This document shows positions 27,995 to 36,307 of a stretch of 64,000 bases of DNA, one piece after another. Both the position numbers and the translations under genes were made by a program. Source of the stretch: Planctomycetota bacterium (GTDB lineage Bacteria > Planctomycetota > Phycisphaerae > UBA1845 > PWPN01); the NCBI GenBank assembly GCA_022711465.1, contig JAKLEZ010000004.1:186001-250000 (forward strand), read 5' to 3'. Within the stretch, counting starts at the first letter, position 1. Each line of letters begins with the position of its first letter. The notes beneath the pieces were generated by a model. That model was not told the DNA's origin, did not search any database, and saw only the letters and a list, made by a program, of their open reading frames with translations.

Positions 27995-28705
27995 TCACTC
28001 AAACTCGCCCGCGGGCAGGCCGGCGGCCACATCCTCAAGCCGGGCACGGTCCATTATCCGGATCCGCTGCTGGTCCAGCAACTCGATCAGTCCGGCATCC
28101 GCCAGTCGCCGAATGGTCCGCGACAAAGTCTCACTGGTCAGATTCAGATGGCTCGCCAGATCCTTCTTCAACATGGGCAGCAGGAAAGCCTCCTCGCCAA
28201 CCGCTGCCCCCGCATGCAACAAGTGCCTCGCCACCCGCCCGGTGGAATCGCGCAGCACGATGTCCTCAAGCAGGCCGACAAAATGCTTTACCCACCAGGC
28301 AAAAGTCTCCATGATCTGAAGACACAGCGGGTGGTCGGCCCGCAGCAGCTGCGTCAGCCGGTCCTGGAGAATCAGCACACAATGCGTGTCTTCCATGGCC
28401 TCGGCCGTCGCCGGGCAAGGGAAACGCCCGATCGCCGCCACCTCGGCGAAGGTCATGCCCGGATACGCCAGATGAAGGACGTGTTCCTTGCCGCTGGGCG
28501 CGTACTTCACGACACGAACCAGCCCCTCGGCCATCACGTAAATGCCCGGACACGGGGCACCTTCGCGGAAGATGGTCTGGCCCTTGGAGAAGCGACGGGA
28601 GATCGAAATCTCCGCCAGCTTGGTCGTCGAGGCCTCGTTCAGTCCTCGAAAAAGCCCGCATTGCCGCAAGTAACGCTGAATGGGGGAGTTCCCGCTGTCG
28701 GCCAT
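27995..28705 (-). CDS. Crp/Fnr-family transcription regulator (DNR/HcpR-like)
   Basis: This encodes 236 residues with an N-terminal cyclic-nucleotide-binding-type beta-roll (about 15-130), a dimerisation helix and a winged helix-turn-helix. The recognition helix SETLSRTIRRL contains E-x-x-S-R, the FNR contact pattern for TTGAT half-sites. A perfect TTGAT-N4-ATCAA box stands 28 bases upstream of its own start. There is no N-terminal cysteine cluster of the Fnr [4Fe-4S] type, so oxygen sensing by that route is unlikely; NO sensing as in DNR or HcpR is more plausible. It diverges from the ferredoxin-hcp genes, probably its targets, and may repress itself. Confidence 0.88.
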   Translation of the reverse strand: MADSGNSPIQRYLRQCGLFRGLNEASTTKLAEISISRRFSKGQTIFREGAPCPGIYVMAEGLVRVVKYAPSGKEHVLHLAYPGMTFAEVAAIGRFPCPATAEAMEDTHCVLILQDRLTQLLRADHPLCLQIMETFAWWVKHFVGLLEDIVLRDSTGRVARHLLHAGAAVGEEAFLLPMLKKDLASHLNLTSETLSRTIRRLADAGLIELLDQQRIRIMDRARLEDVAAGLPAGEFE

Positions 28706-28731
28706 ACAAAAACCGGAAAAAAAACGCCTCG

Positions 28732-28781
28732 CTTGATCCAGATCAAGGTCTCCCGGAACCGAATGGCATATCCTTGGGCAT
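28732..28781 (+). promoter_or_regulatory. FNR/DNR-type operator and class II promoter
   Basis: CTTGATCCAGATCAAG (28732-28747) is a perfect palindrome matching the FNR consensus TTGAT-N4-ATCAA. A -10-like TATCCT (28769-28774) places the expected start near 28781, putting the box centre at -41.5, the class II activator position. It should activate the ferredoxin gene on the plus strand and overlap the promoter region of the regulator on the minus strand. Confidence 0.8.
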
Positions 28782-28822
28782 CAGAATCGACGTTTTCACC
28801 GTCGGTTCCAGCGAGGTGAGAC

Positions 28823-29674
28823 ATGGTACGCGATATCGTGGTGATTGACGAGGCAAAGTGCGACGGCTGCGGTCAGTGCGTGACCGCCTGCGCGGAAGGA
28901 GCCATCCAGGTCATCGATGACAAGGCCAGGCTCGTGTCCGAACTCTACTGTGACGGGCTCGGCGCCTGCCTGGGACACTGTCCCCAGGGCGCCATCACCG
29001 TCCAGAAACGGGAGGCGGTTGCGTTCGACGAGGCGGCCGTCGCCCAACATCTGGCTCGCTCCGGCCGGCAATCCCAGCCTCATTCAAGCCCGACCGCCCC
29101 TCCCGCTCCGGCGGCGACCGCCCACCCCGGCTGTCCGGGAAGCCGCTTCCAGAATCTGACCGCGACCTCCGGCCGCCACCCCGGAGGCGGCTGCCCGTCT
29201 GCCGCGTTCGCCCAGTTCGAGGCAGGGCACTCCACACCACCCGGCCCAGACCCCGACAATACCGCCGCCGAGACGCCGTCGGAACTCACCCACTGGCCCG
29301 TCCAGCTCCGCCTCCTGCAACCAGGCGCCCCGGCTCTGCAAAACGCACACCTGCTAATGGCGGCCGATTGCGTACCCGTCGCCTACTCCGAGTTCCACCG
29401 CAACATGCTCCGCGGCCGGGCCGTGGTCATCGCCTGCCCCAAGCTCGATGATCCGGACGGCTACGTCGAGAAACTGACCGAGATGCTCCAGATCGGGGAC
29501 ATCGCCTCGATCACTGTCGCTCACATGGAGGTACCCTGCTGCACCGGAATTCTGCGCATGGCGATCGAAGCCCGCGGCCGAAGCGGGAGGAATGTACCCC
29601 TGCACGATGTGGTCATCAGCCGCCAAGGAGAAGTCCTGGCCCGGCGCGAAGTACCATTCACAATCACGAATTGA
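28823..29674 (+). CDS. Ferredoxin-type 4Fe-4S protein linked to Hcp
   Basis: This encodes 283 residues in three parts. Residues 1-65 form a ferredoxin domain with a full CDGCGQCVTAC motif and a second set CDGLGACLGHCP that lacks the usual CxxC spacing. A linker of about 80 residues is rich in Pro, Ala, His and Gly and contains two further cysteines (HPGCPGS, GGGCPSA). The C-terminal domain has VIACPKLDD and MEVPCCTG motifs. Proteins of this layout often accompany hcp in anaerobes and probably donate electrons to Hcp. It sits just downstream of the FNR box, and hcp follows after 294 bases. Confidence 0.82.
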   Translation: MVRDIVVIDEAKCDGCGQCVTACAEGAIQVIDDKARLVSELYCDGLGACLGHCPQGAITVQKREAVAFDEAAVAQHLARSGRQSQPHSSPTAPPAPAATAHPGCPGSRFQNLTATSGRHPGGGCPSAAFAQFEAGHSTPPGPDPDNTAAETPSELTHWPVQLRLLQPGAPALQNAHLLMAADCVPVAYSEFHRNMLRGRAVVIACPKLDDPDGYVEKLTEMLQIGDIASITVAHMEVPCCTGILRMAIEARGRSGRNVPLHDVVISRQGEVLARREVPFTITN

Positions 29675-29968
29675 GCGCTCTGCAAACCTCAATGTGCTAT
29701 GATATGATGTACTCGCAGCCGACGCAGATCCATGTGAACCAACATCAGATCAGCAGCGGCGTACAAACACTGCCACCGGCACTGCTGCCACCCGGCCGAC
29801 TGCCGGGCGACTCGAGAAGCCATGAAACACTCGGGCAGGTGCTTGCTGCTCAGCGGCAGGACCGACTACCTGCTCCATCTGTGGTTCTGACCAACCGGGA
29901 TCCGCGACGGCGGCCTGGTCGTTTTCCATCACCAAGCCCTGCAACAGGGCGGAAAGGAGTTCGCTGAC
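29675..29968 (+). other. Spacer between ferredoxin gene and hcp
   Basis: This holds overlapping -10-like hexamers (TATGATATGAT at 29698-29708) with only a weak CTGCAA (29680-29685) at -35 distance. There is no second FNR box. Transcription of hcp may therefore come partly from the upstream FNR promoter and partly from a weak local one. Confidence 0.4.
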
Positions 29969-31279
29969 GTGTTCTGCAATCAATGTGAACAGACGGCTCG
30001 CGGAACGGGGTGCACCATCACCGGCGTGTGCGGCAAGAACCCGGATATCCAGTCGCTGCAGGAAACCCTGCTCTACGGATTGAAGGGAATGGCTGCCTAC
30101 GCCCACCACGCCCGCAGGCTGGGAATGGTCGACGAGGAGGTCGATGCCTTTGTCGAAGAGGCCCTCTTCGCAACCGTCACCAACGTGAACTTCGATCTCG
30201 ACAGCCACATCGAACTCGTCCTGGAGTGCGGCAAGCAGAACCTCCGGGTCATGCAGATGCTCGACGAAGGCCACGTCAAGCGATTCGGCTCGCCGTCACC
30301 CGCCAAGGTCTACGAGGGCACCAAGGCCGGCCCGGGCATCCTGGTCACCGGCCACGACATGGTCGATCTCGTCGACCTCCTCGAGCAGACCAAGGGCACC
30401 GGCGTGAATGTCTACACCCACGGAGAGATGCTCCCCGCTCACATGTATCCGGGACTCCGCCAATACCCGCATCTCGCCGGCCATTTCGGCGGAGCATGGC
30501 AGAAGCAGCGCAAGGAGTTCGCCCAGTTCACCGGCCCCATCCTCGCCACGACCAACTGCGTGCTCATTCCCGAGGCGGGCTACAAGGACCGCCTCTTCAC
30601 CACCCGCGTGACCGCCGTCCCAGGCGCCACCCGCCTCAAGACCAACGATTTCTCGGCGGTCATCGCCAGGGCCAAGAAATCCCAGCCGCTGCCCCACGCC
30701 CCGGTCAAGGAATCCACCATCGGATTCCACCACTCCGTACTGCTGGGGCTGGCCGACAAGATCGTGGCCGCCATCAAGGCCAAGAAGATCAACCACTTCT
30801 TCGTCATCGGCGGCTGCGACGGGGCCGAGCCCGGCCGCAACTACTTCTCCGAGTACGCCCGTATGACGCCGCCGGATTCACTGGTCCTCACCCTGGGATG
30901 CGGCAAGTACCGCATTCGCGACAACGACTTCGGCACCCTCCACCTGGAGGGCGTCGGCCCCATCCCGCGACTGCTCGACATGGGCCAATGCAACAACGCC
31001 TACGGAGCGATCCAGGTGGCCGTCGGACTGTCCAAGGCATTCAACTGCTCGGTGAACGATCTGCCCCTGACGCTGGTGATCTCCTGGTTCGAGCAGAAGG
31101 CGGTCGCGGTGCTTCTTACCCTTCTCTATCTCGGGGTCAAGGGCATCCGCATCGGACCGGCCGCACCGGCCTTCATCTCGCCAAACGTCTTCAAGGTGCT
31201 CCAGGAGAAGTTCGACCTGCGTTTGACCGGTACGGACCCCGCCGCTGACCTGAAGCAGGCAATCAGCCCTGCAGCCTGA
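29969..31279 (+). CDS. hcp: Hydroxylamine reductase / hybrid-cluster protein
   Basis: This encodes 436 residues, the short form of the hybrid-cluster protein. N-terminal cysteines C3, C6, C15 and C21 (CNQCEQTARGTGC...VCGK) bind the conventional Fe-S cluster. Hybrid-cluster ligand motifs such as YTHGEMLPAHMYP, TTNCVLIP, GGCDGAEPGRNYF and LTLGCGKYRI are present. The start is a GTG at 29969 behind GGAAAGGAG. The enzyme reduces hydroxylamine in vitro and is thought to act physiologically on NO. Its link to an FNR/DNR-like regulator and a ferredoxin supports a role in nitrosative-stress defence. A strong terminator follows. Confidence 0.95.
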   Translation: MFCNQCEQTARGTGCTITGVCGKNPDIQSLQETLLYGLKGMAAYAHHARRLGMVDEEVDAFVEEALFATVTNVNFDLDSHIELVLECGKQNLRVMQMLDEGHVKRFGSPSPAKVYEGTKAGPGILVTGHDMVDLVDLLEQTKGTGVNVYTHGEMLPAHMYPGLRQYPHLAGHFGGAWQKQRKEFAQFTGPILATTNCVLIPEAGYKDRLFTTRVTAVPGATRLKTNDFSAVIARAKKSQPLPHAPVKESTIGFHHSVLLGLADKIVAAIKAKKINHFFVIGGCDGAEPGRNYFSEYARMTPPDSLVLTLGCGKYRIRDNDFGTLHLEGVGPIPRLLDMGQCNNAYGAIQVAVGLSKAFNCSVNDLPLTLVISWFEQKAVAVLLTLLYLGVKGIRIGPAAPAFISPNVFKVLQEKFDLRLTGTDPAADLKQAISPAA

Positions 31280-31326
31280 TCCCGCGGTTGACCGAATCCC
31301 GGCGGCGCCGATCACCATAAACGAAC

Positions 31327-31358
31327 GCGGCGGGCAAGCCCCATCGCTTGCCCGCCGC
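31327..31358. terminator. Terminator hairpin between convergent hcp and DUF1571 genes
   Basis: GCGGCGGGCAAGC (31327-31339) and GCTTGCCCGCCGC (31346-31358) form a perfect 13-bp stem with a 6-base loop. Flanking sequence is moderately T-rich in both directions (TCTCTCGTT on plus, CGTTCGTTTATGG on minus). It can stop transcription from both convergent genes. Confidence 0.75.
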
Positions 31359-31391
31359 TCTCTCGTTCCGGAGGCCGATACCCGGCCCGGC

Positions 31392-32348
31392 TTACTGAAG
31401 ACCCATGCCTTCCTTGGTGAAGGCCGAGTCCGGAAGATTCAGGTTGAACTTGGCGTCCGACATCTGGTAGTGACCCAGCAACACGCACTTCGCGTCATCG
31501 GCGTACGACTGGCACAGCACCGGGAGCAGGCACTCCTTGTCAATATGCACGACAAGAACGCGATCGGGCCAGGCGTTCTCATCACCGGTGAACGGCAGAT
31601 GCCGCTCGAACAACAAGGTCTCGCGACCATCCACCTCACTCGTGCCCCTGTAATGGAAATCGCCGACACCCTGCTCCCTCGCGAGCTTCGCGTATTTCAG
31701 CGTCAGGGCCAGCGTGTTGCGGAAGCCGAACTGGTCGATCGTTCGCCGCGAACTCCGCTTGGCGTCATCGCCATGGATCGGTCGCATGACATAAGGCACG
31801 ACCAGGCGGGCAATGGCCCCGGGTTCGACCACGGCAAGCTCATTGCCGTCCTTCACCCACTGCTTGGCCACATACAGGACCCGCGCACACTTGTCCTGGT
31901 TCTTGATCCACCTGAACCGAACACTGAGCGGCCGCTCGCGGAACATCACCTCGACGACCTGCATCGGACCTAGCGCATCGCCCAGACGCTCCTGCTTGCT
32001 GAACGTGCAGGTGTAGTCGCGGACGCCGCGATCGTAACCGTCCAGCAGACTCTCAAAGAAGGCGACAGGATCTTGAGCAGCCCGGGCCTCGACGCTGCGC
32101 GCCGATACCTGAACCTCCGCGGCCGGACTGGCGAAGGCCTGCTCCGCGCGGGGCGCCACCGGCGGCGAAGCGACCATTTCCGCGTTCCGGTTCACCATCG
32201 CCCGCTGGCATTGGATCGCGAAACTCGCACCCAGAACCAAGCACAAGAGCACGCGAATCCGACGCTTGCTGACGTGGTGCTGAATCAAAGACCGCTCCCG
32301 ATTCCTTGGACTCCCTCTGGACTTACCGCCGGCGGCAAGTCCATTCAC
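31392..32348 (-). CDS. DUF1571 protein
   Basis: This encodes up to 318 residues. A hydrophobic N-terminal segment (VLLCLVLGASFAIQC) suggests export or membrane anchoring; the cysteine at its end could be a lipid site but the lipobox is poor. The domain after about residue 95 (DYTCTFSKQERL, VEVMFRERPLSVRFRW) matches DUF1571, known mainly from planctomycetes and without assigned function. The start is uncertain: ATG 32348 lacks a clear ribosome site and GTG 32273 is an alternative. It ends against the terminator shared with hcp. Confidence 0.78.
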   Translation of the reverse strand: MNGLAAGGKSRGSPRNRERSLIQHHVSKRRIRVLLCLVLGASFAIQCQRAMVNRNAEMVASPPVAPRAEQAFASPAAEVQVSARSVEARAAQDPVAFFESLLDGYDRGVRDYTCTFSKQERLGDALGPMQVVEVMFRERPLSVRFRWIKNQDKCARVLYVAKQWVKDGNELAVVEPGAIARLVVPYVMRPIHGDDAKRSSRRTIDQFGFRNTLALTLKYAKLAREQGVGDFHYRGTSEVDGRETLLFERHLPFTGDENAWPDRVLVVHIDKECLLPVLCQSYADDAKCVLLGHYQMSDAKFNLNLPDSAFTKEGMGLQ

Positions 32349-32742
32349 CGACCGCGGACCCGCTCGCGCCGCTTTCTCAACCGGCCTCAGAGCGCCGTCC
32401 TGCGCACAGCCAACTATCTATCGACGGTTAGATGGTCGCTCCTCAAACGCATTCGTCTCCCGGGCACCCTTCCGCAGGCACCCTCGTTGTTCCGGCCGCA
32501 GGGTGCTTCCGCGTCGCGGAGGCCCAGTCCGTCCGCCCCTTCCCCAGCCACTCACATCCTAGCCGCCGGCTCCCCCGAACTCAACAGAGATCCGGAGGGA
32601 AGGCCATCTCGCTCTCCTCTTTATACACGCCACGCCCGTACCGACTGCACGTGTCTCTTATAGGACCATGCCGGTCCTATAGGCCCTCCAGGGCACCGGG
32701 CGATCGATACTCTCCGGCAGCTCACGACGGGTGGTAGTTACC
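32349..32742. other. Gene-free spacer between histidine kinase and DUF1571 genes
   Basis: Apart from the hairpin described separately, I see no gene in this 394-base interval. The plus-strand frames crossing it are Pro/Ser/Arg-rich and have no recognisable features. Confidence 0.4.
32659..32681 (-). terminator. Hairpin after the histidine kinase gene
   Basis: TATAGGACC (32659-32667) pairs perfectly with GGTCCTATA (32673-32681) around a 5-base loop. It lies 60 bases past the kinase stop. There is no T-run, so it may be a weak terminator, an RNA-stability element or a palindromic protein site. Confidence 0.4.
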
Positions 32743-33828
32743 CTATGTGGCCGGTGTCTTGGATTGGCAGGGCAACCGCACGGAGAAAGTCGTTCCGCTT
32801 TCCGGGCTTGAGCAGAAGGTGACGCTTCCCCCCAAGTCGCGCACGATACCGTGGACCACCGCCAGACCGAGACCCGGATGGTCGGCGGAGCCCGTCGCAT
32901 CCAGCCCCTTGGTAGTGAAGAACGGCTCGAACACCCGGGTCAGCTGGTCTTCGGGTATGCCTGGGCCGGTGTCGCTGACGCGCAGGACGAACTCCCGTCC
33001 GTTCGCCGCCGGCTCGAGTTCCAGGGTCAGCACCCCCCCGTTCGGCATCGCTTCGGACGCATTCGCCGCCAGGCAATCGAGTATCGTCGTCAGCTGTTTC
33101 GCCGGTAACTCGGCATTGACTGGCTGAAGGTTGGACCTGATTTCAACCTTGCGGACCACGGCGACGGCTTTCACCGACTCCATGAAACGGGTGACGATGG
33201 TGGTGACGTTCTCCGGCGGACTGTGGCTGTGGTCGCCTTCGGCAAACGCGAGCAGGTTGCGTGTCAACACGCTCGCCCGGTTGAGGATGGGAACGACGGC
33301 CCGCAGCGTGCGTTGCAGGACCTGCGGATCGGTACTGTCTCGGGCGAAGTCCGCCGAAGTGATCAGACCGCAGAGCAGGTTGTTGAAGTGATGACTGATG
33401 GCCCCGGCCATTGTACCCAGGGCGGCCATCTTGCGGCTCTGGGCCATGCTGCGTTCAGCCTCGATCCGGCGAGTGACGTCACGAATATGGATGGTCACGC
33501 CGGCATGGCTTCCCTTCGTGTTGATGATCGGCGACACGGTGATGGCCAGGTACACGGCGTGGCCGGCCGCATCCCGAAGAGGGAACTCGAACTCGGTGAC
33601 CTCGCCGGATTGGAGTGTACGGCCGATCAGTCGTTCGGCCAGTTCCCGCCGCTCATGCGGCACGATCGAAGCGATCGGCTGGCCGTACATTGACTCCGCC
33701 GATCCGCCGAAGATGCGTGTGGCCGCACGATTCCAGAAGCGAACGTTCAGGTTGGCGTCGGCCGCGATCATGGCGACACCGGCGTGCAGGCAGGCATCCC
33801 TCAGGAACTCGTCGCTGACTGGCTCCAT
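32743..33828 (-). CDS. Soluble PAS-domain sensor histidine kinase (orphan)
   Basis: This encodes 361 residues without membrane segments. A PAS domain (about 10-120) precedes a phosphoacceptor helix with His146 in AGAISHHFNNLL and a GHKL ATPase domain with N-box DCLAANASEAM, G1 SDTGPGIPE, F-box FEPFFTTKG and G2 GLGLAVVHG. The kinase is thus complete, but the acidic residue that normally follows the phosphoacceptor histidine in HDFNN-type kinases is a histidine here. No response regulator is encoded nearby. It lies 31 bases after a lipoprotein gene and may share its transcript. The signal is unknown. Confidence 0.9.
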   Translation of the reverse strand: MEPVSDEFLRDACLHAGVAMIAADANLNVRFWNRAATRIFGGSAESMYGQPIASIVPHERRELAERLIGRTLQSGEVTEFEFPLRDAAGHAVYLAITVSPIINTKGSHAGVTIHIRDVTRRIEAERSMAQSRKMAALGTMAGAISHHFNNLLCGLITSADFARDSTDPQVLQRTLRAVVPILNRASVLTRNLLAFAEGDHSHSPPENVTTIVTRFMESVKAVAVVRKVEIRSNLQPVNAELPAKQLTTILDCLAANASEAMPNGGVLTLELEPAANGREFVLRVSDTGPGIPEDQLTRVFEPFFTTKGLDATGSADHPGLGLAVVHGIVRDLGGSVTFCSSPESGTTFSVRLPCQSKTPAT

Positions 33829-33859
33829 TCTCTTCGGCCACCTCGTCCTGGGCCAGGCT

Positions 33860-34894
33860 CTACTTTGGCCTGGCAGGCTCCACGTCGTCGCCGCCGTTCA
33901 ACACCCTGGGGGTGATGACGTACAGCGCCTCGAAGCGCTGTCCATCCACCTCATCGCACAGCAGCAGCGAACCCGCGAGATATCCTCGCTGTGCGGCGGC
34001 TGATGGTCCGATGGCCAGGAAGTGTTCCGGCCTGATGGTCAGCCTGACAGACAGTTCGCGGAAGGGCCGAGACGGTGGATCGATGGGCGGCGGTTGCGGC
34101 CAGTTCAGGTCGAAGGCGGGGGACGTATCGACTCGCTGCATGCGGATCTCGGGCATCACATCCACGATCACCGTGTTCACCTCGGCGCTCGAGAGGCCGT
34201 ATTCCAGGCGGAGCACGTTTGTGCTTCTGGGAAAACTCGCACCGGGCATGGTCCCATCCGCTCGATAGAGAAACATGGTCTGGTCTCTAGGCGACTGCTC
34301 GAGATCGATGATGAGCGGCAGGCCGTTGAAGACCGCCTTGTGCCGATCCACCACTTCAACCCTCTCCGCGTCGAGGATCGCTTTGATCTGTGGCCAGTCC
34401 TCCGCTTTGCCCACGCCGACCCGAATCCCGTTCCGCTGCAGAAGCCGCTGCATCGGGATGGACACGACCTCCTCGTCGATCGGATTCCAGATTTTGCCGG
34501 ACTGGCTGAAGGTGCCGATGGGAGCCCGGATGCGGAGGATGCGAAAGTCGATGCTCTGGAGAATCACCGGCCGGCGAGGTGCGTCATCCGATGTCGGGGG
34601 AGGTTGAGTCGTCTCCAGCGGGGTGGGCACGTCAGCCGGACGGCTGGCGACGGCCGAGGGTTCCTCTGCCTTCTCGGGGGGCAGGGCTCTCGAGAGCGGC
34701 TGGAACGGGGCCGGGGCGGGCCCCTTGGCGGCTTTGCAGCCCGAGGTCACGACGACGGCCAGGATGGCCGCACCGGCCCACCACAGCCGACGCTCGGGCC
34801 ACCGAGTTCGGCGTCGATCAGAATGCACACTGGATCGAACGGCCTGCACCGGCCCACCGGGATGTACGGAACGAAGAGTATCTCGAGACAACAA
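33860..34894 (-). CDS. Hypothetical lipoprotein
   Basis: This encodes up to 344 residues that I do not recognise. The N-terminus has a basic stretch, a hydrophobic segment and a lipobox-like AVVVTSGC, suggesting a lipid-anchored exported protein. A Pro-rich linker follows, then a globular part with repeated beta-strand patterns ending ALYVITPRVL. The start at 34894 is a TTG; a GTG at 34828 would give a more normal lipoprotein signal. The gene lies between a pseudopilin and a histidine kinase on the same strand, so an envelope or secretion role is possible, but that is inference from position. Confidence 0.65.
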   Translation of the reverse strand: MLSRDTLRSVHPGGPVQAVRSSVHSDRRRTRWPERRLWWAGAAILAVVVTSGCKAAKGPAPAPFQPLSRALPPEKAEEPSAVASRPADVPTPLETTQPPPTSDDAPRRPVILQSIDFRILRIRAPIGTFSQSGKIWNPIDEEVVSIPMQRLLQRNGIRVGVGKAEDWPQIKAILDAERVEVVDRHKAVFNGLPLIIDLEQSPRDQTMFLYRADGTMPGASFPRSTNVLRLEYGLSSAEVNTVIVDVMPEIRMQRVDTSPAFDLNWPQPPPIDPPSRPFRELSVRLTIRPEHFLAIGPSAAAQRGYLAGSLLLCDEVDGQRFEALYVITPRVLNGGDDVEPARPK

Positions 34895-34995
34895 GCCATG
34901 AGCTTACGCTTGTCGGGGGCTTGTGTCAATGGAGCGAGGCGGCAGGGGTTTCAACGGACCGCGACGCGGGGACCGGGCCGCGGGGGCGATCCGGC

Positions 34996-36057
34996 TCAGT
35001 TGCACGACGCGTCGTTGGGCAGGCACGGGTTGCTGGTGCCCTTCCAGTTCCGGACGGTCTCGCAGTGCCCGTCCAGGAAGGCGGCGTTGGTCCGTCCGTC
35101 GGTGAAGCGCGGCGACCTCGGATCGGTGTCGGCCTTGGTTTCGCCCATGGTCAGGCCGAACTTCCTGGTGGTGGTGTGGAACGCCCAGCCGGGGATGGCC
35201 ATGTCGCCGTTGGGCGAGATCGAACTGCTGTTGCCCTGGACATACGGCCACGTCCCGCCGGCCCGGATGCCGCCGGACCCCTGCATCTCGCCGTACCAGG
35301 CATCGGCGAACATCCACTCGGCGCTGGGCCGCGGTATCACCTCGATCTTCTTGGGGACCCTCTGTCCGGGTTTCAGACCGTTGTTGCGGTCAAACTCGCT
35401 TCGCCCGCTGCCGTCGGTCACGGACCACTGTTCCCAGGTGTAGCCATGGTAGATCACGCCAAAGTAGAACGGCGGCTTGGTTCCGTGGCGAGGTAACTGC
35501 CCGGCCGTATTCACGCCGCTCCCCGAATCCTCGGTCACTTTGGCGCTATTGACGATGTAGTGGAACGGCCGGTAACCCGCATAGCCGCTCCAGGCGCCGG
35601 AGTCGATGATCTTCTTGATGTTGCGGGTCATGATGCTCTCGGCGGTCGGGCAGGTGGAGACCTTGTCGGTCAAGCTGCCCGTCCGCGAGGCCTCGGTGAA
35701 GTACTTGCGGATGTAATGGACCAAGTGAGCCCGCCGATAGTACCCGCCCGCCGACGTAGGGTCATTGGCGTCCCTACTCAGGTAGAAGGCGTCGTACGTT
35801 TCCCGGAAGAGCATCGGGTGCAGGGGACCAGGCAAGTACGACTTCTGGTCCGTCACGTACATCATCGTGGCGGTCCCCACCTGCCTCAAATTGGATGTGC
35901 ATTGCGCTGAGCGGGCACTTTCCCGGGCACGGGTGAGGGACGGCAGGAGCACGGTTATCAGCAGGGCAATGATCGCGACGACGACGAGGACTTCGATCAG
36001 TGTGAAACCCCGCCGGGATATCCGCCTGATGCTATTCCTGCGATTCCGTCCCAACAT
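34996..36057 (-). CDS. Type II-secretion-like pseudopilin (H-X9-DG type)
   Basis: This encodes 353 residues with a class III signal: a basic leader, then [20 protein letters not shown], where prepilin peptidase cuts after the glycine and the Glu at position 5 is kept. The C-terminal region contains FLDGHCET and a Gly/Asn-rich body like the abundant DUF1559-type pseudopilins of planctomycetes. I chose the ATG at 36057 because GGAGGTG stands 11 bases upstream; a GTG at 36069 is too close to that site. It probably forms or primes a pseudopilus. A promoter with a perfect -10 lies about 120 bases upstream. Confidence 0.88.
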   Translation of the reverse strand: MLGRNRRNSIRRISRRGFTLIEVLVVVAIIALLITVLLPSLTRARESARSAQCTSNLRQVGTATMMYVTDQKSYLPGPLHPMLFRETYDAFYLSRDANDPTSAGGYYRRAHLVHYIRKYFTEASRTGSLTDKVSTCPTAESIMTRNIKKIIDSGAWSGYAGYRPFHYIVNSAKVTEDSGSGVNTAGQLPRHGTKPPFYFGVIYHGYTWEQWSVTDGSGRSEFDRNNGLKPGQRVPKKIEVIPRPSAEWMFADAWYGEMQGSGGIRAGGTWPYVQGNSSSISPNGDMAIPGWAFHTTTRKFGLTMGETKADTDPRSPRFTDGRTNAAFLDGHCETVRNWKGTSNPCLPNDASCN

Positions 36058-36178
36058 GACTCTACACACCTCCCTGCCCCCTCAAACCGGACGCTCCGAC
36101 GGGTCGACAGGGCCCCGTCGCGGTGCAATCGCCGTGGCGCCAGCCCGGGTGTCGCAGGACATCGCACGGCATCAGGCC

Positions 36179-36205
36179 ATTATAGCATATTGTTGTCTTC
36201 AGGGA
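36179..36205 (-). promoter_or_regulatory. Promoter of the pseudopilin gene
   Basis: A perfect -10 TATAAT lies on the minus strand at 36184-36179. The -35 region is weak (TTCCCT, about 16 bases further). The predicted start near 36172 gives a leader of about 115 bases. Confidence 0.55.
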
Positions 36206-36237
36206 ATACACCTGCTGGGCGACCGGGATGCACTCTC

Positions 36238-36265
36238 TTGCCACCCGCCATTCAGTCACTACACT
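36238..36265 (+). promoter_or_regulatory. Promoter of the GH62 gene
   Basis: TTGCCA (36238-36243) and TACACT (36260-36265) are 16 bases apart, a good sigma-70 pair on the plus strand. The predicted start near 36272 leaves a 36-base leader containing GGAGG before the ATG at 36308. Confidence 0.6.
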
Positions 36266-36307
36266 CATTCTGTGGCGAGCGGAAAGGGGCAGAAACATGG
36301 AGGTCGC

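Noticed and set aside
29675..29968. Second FNR box upstream of hcp
   Set aside because: I looked for TTGAT-N4-ATCAA and close variants here and found none.
30010..31248. Long second plus-strand frame overlapping hcp
   Set aside because: It is a +1 frame shadow rich in His, Arg and Pro; the hcp frame carries all cluster ligands.
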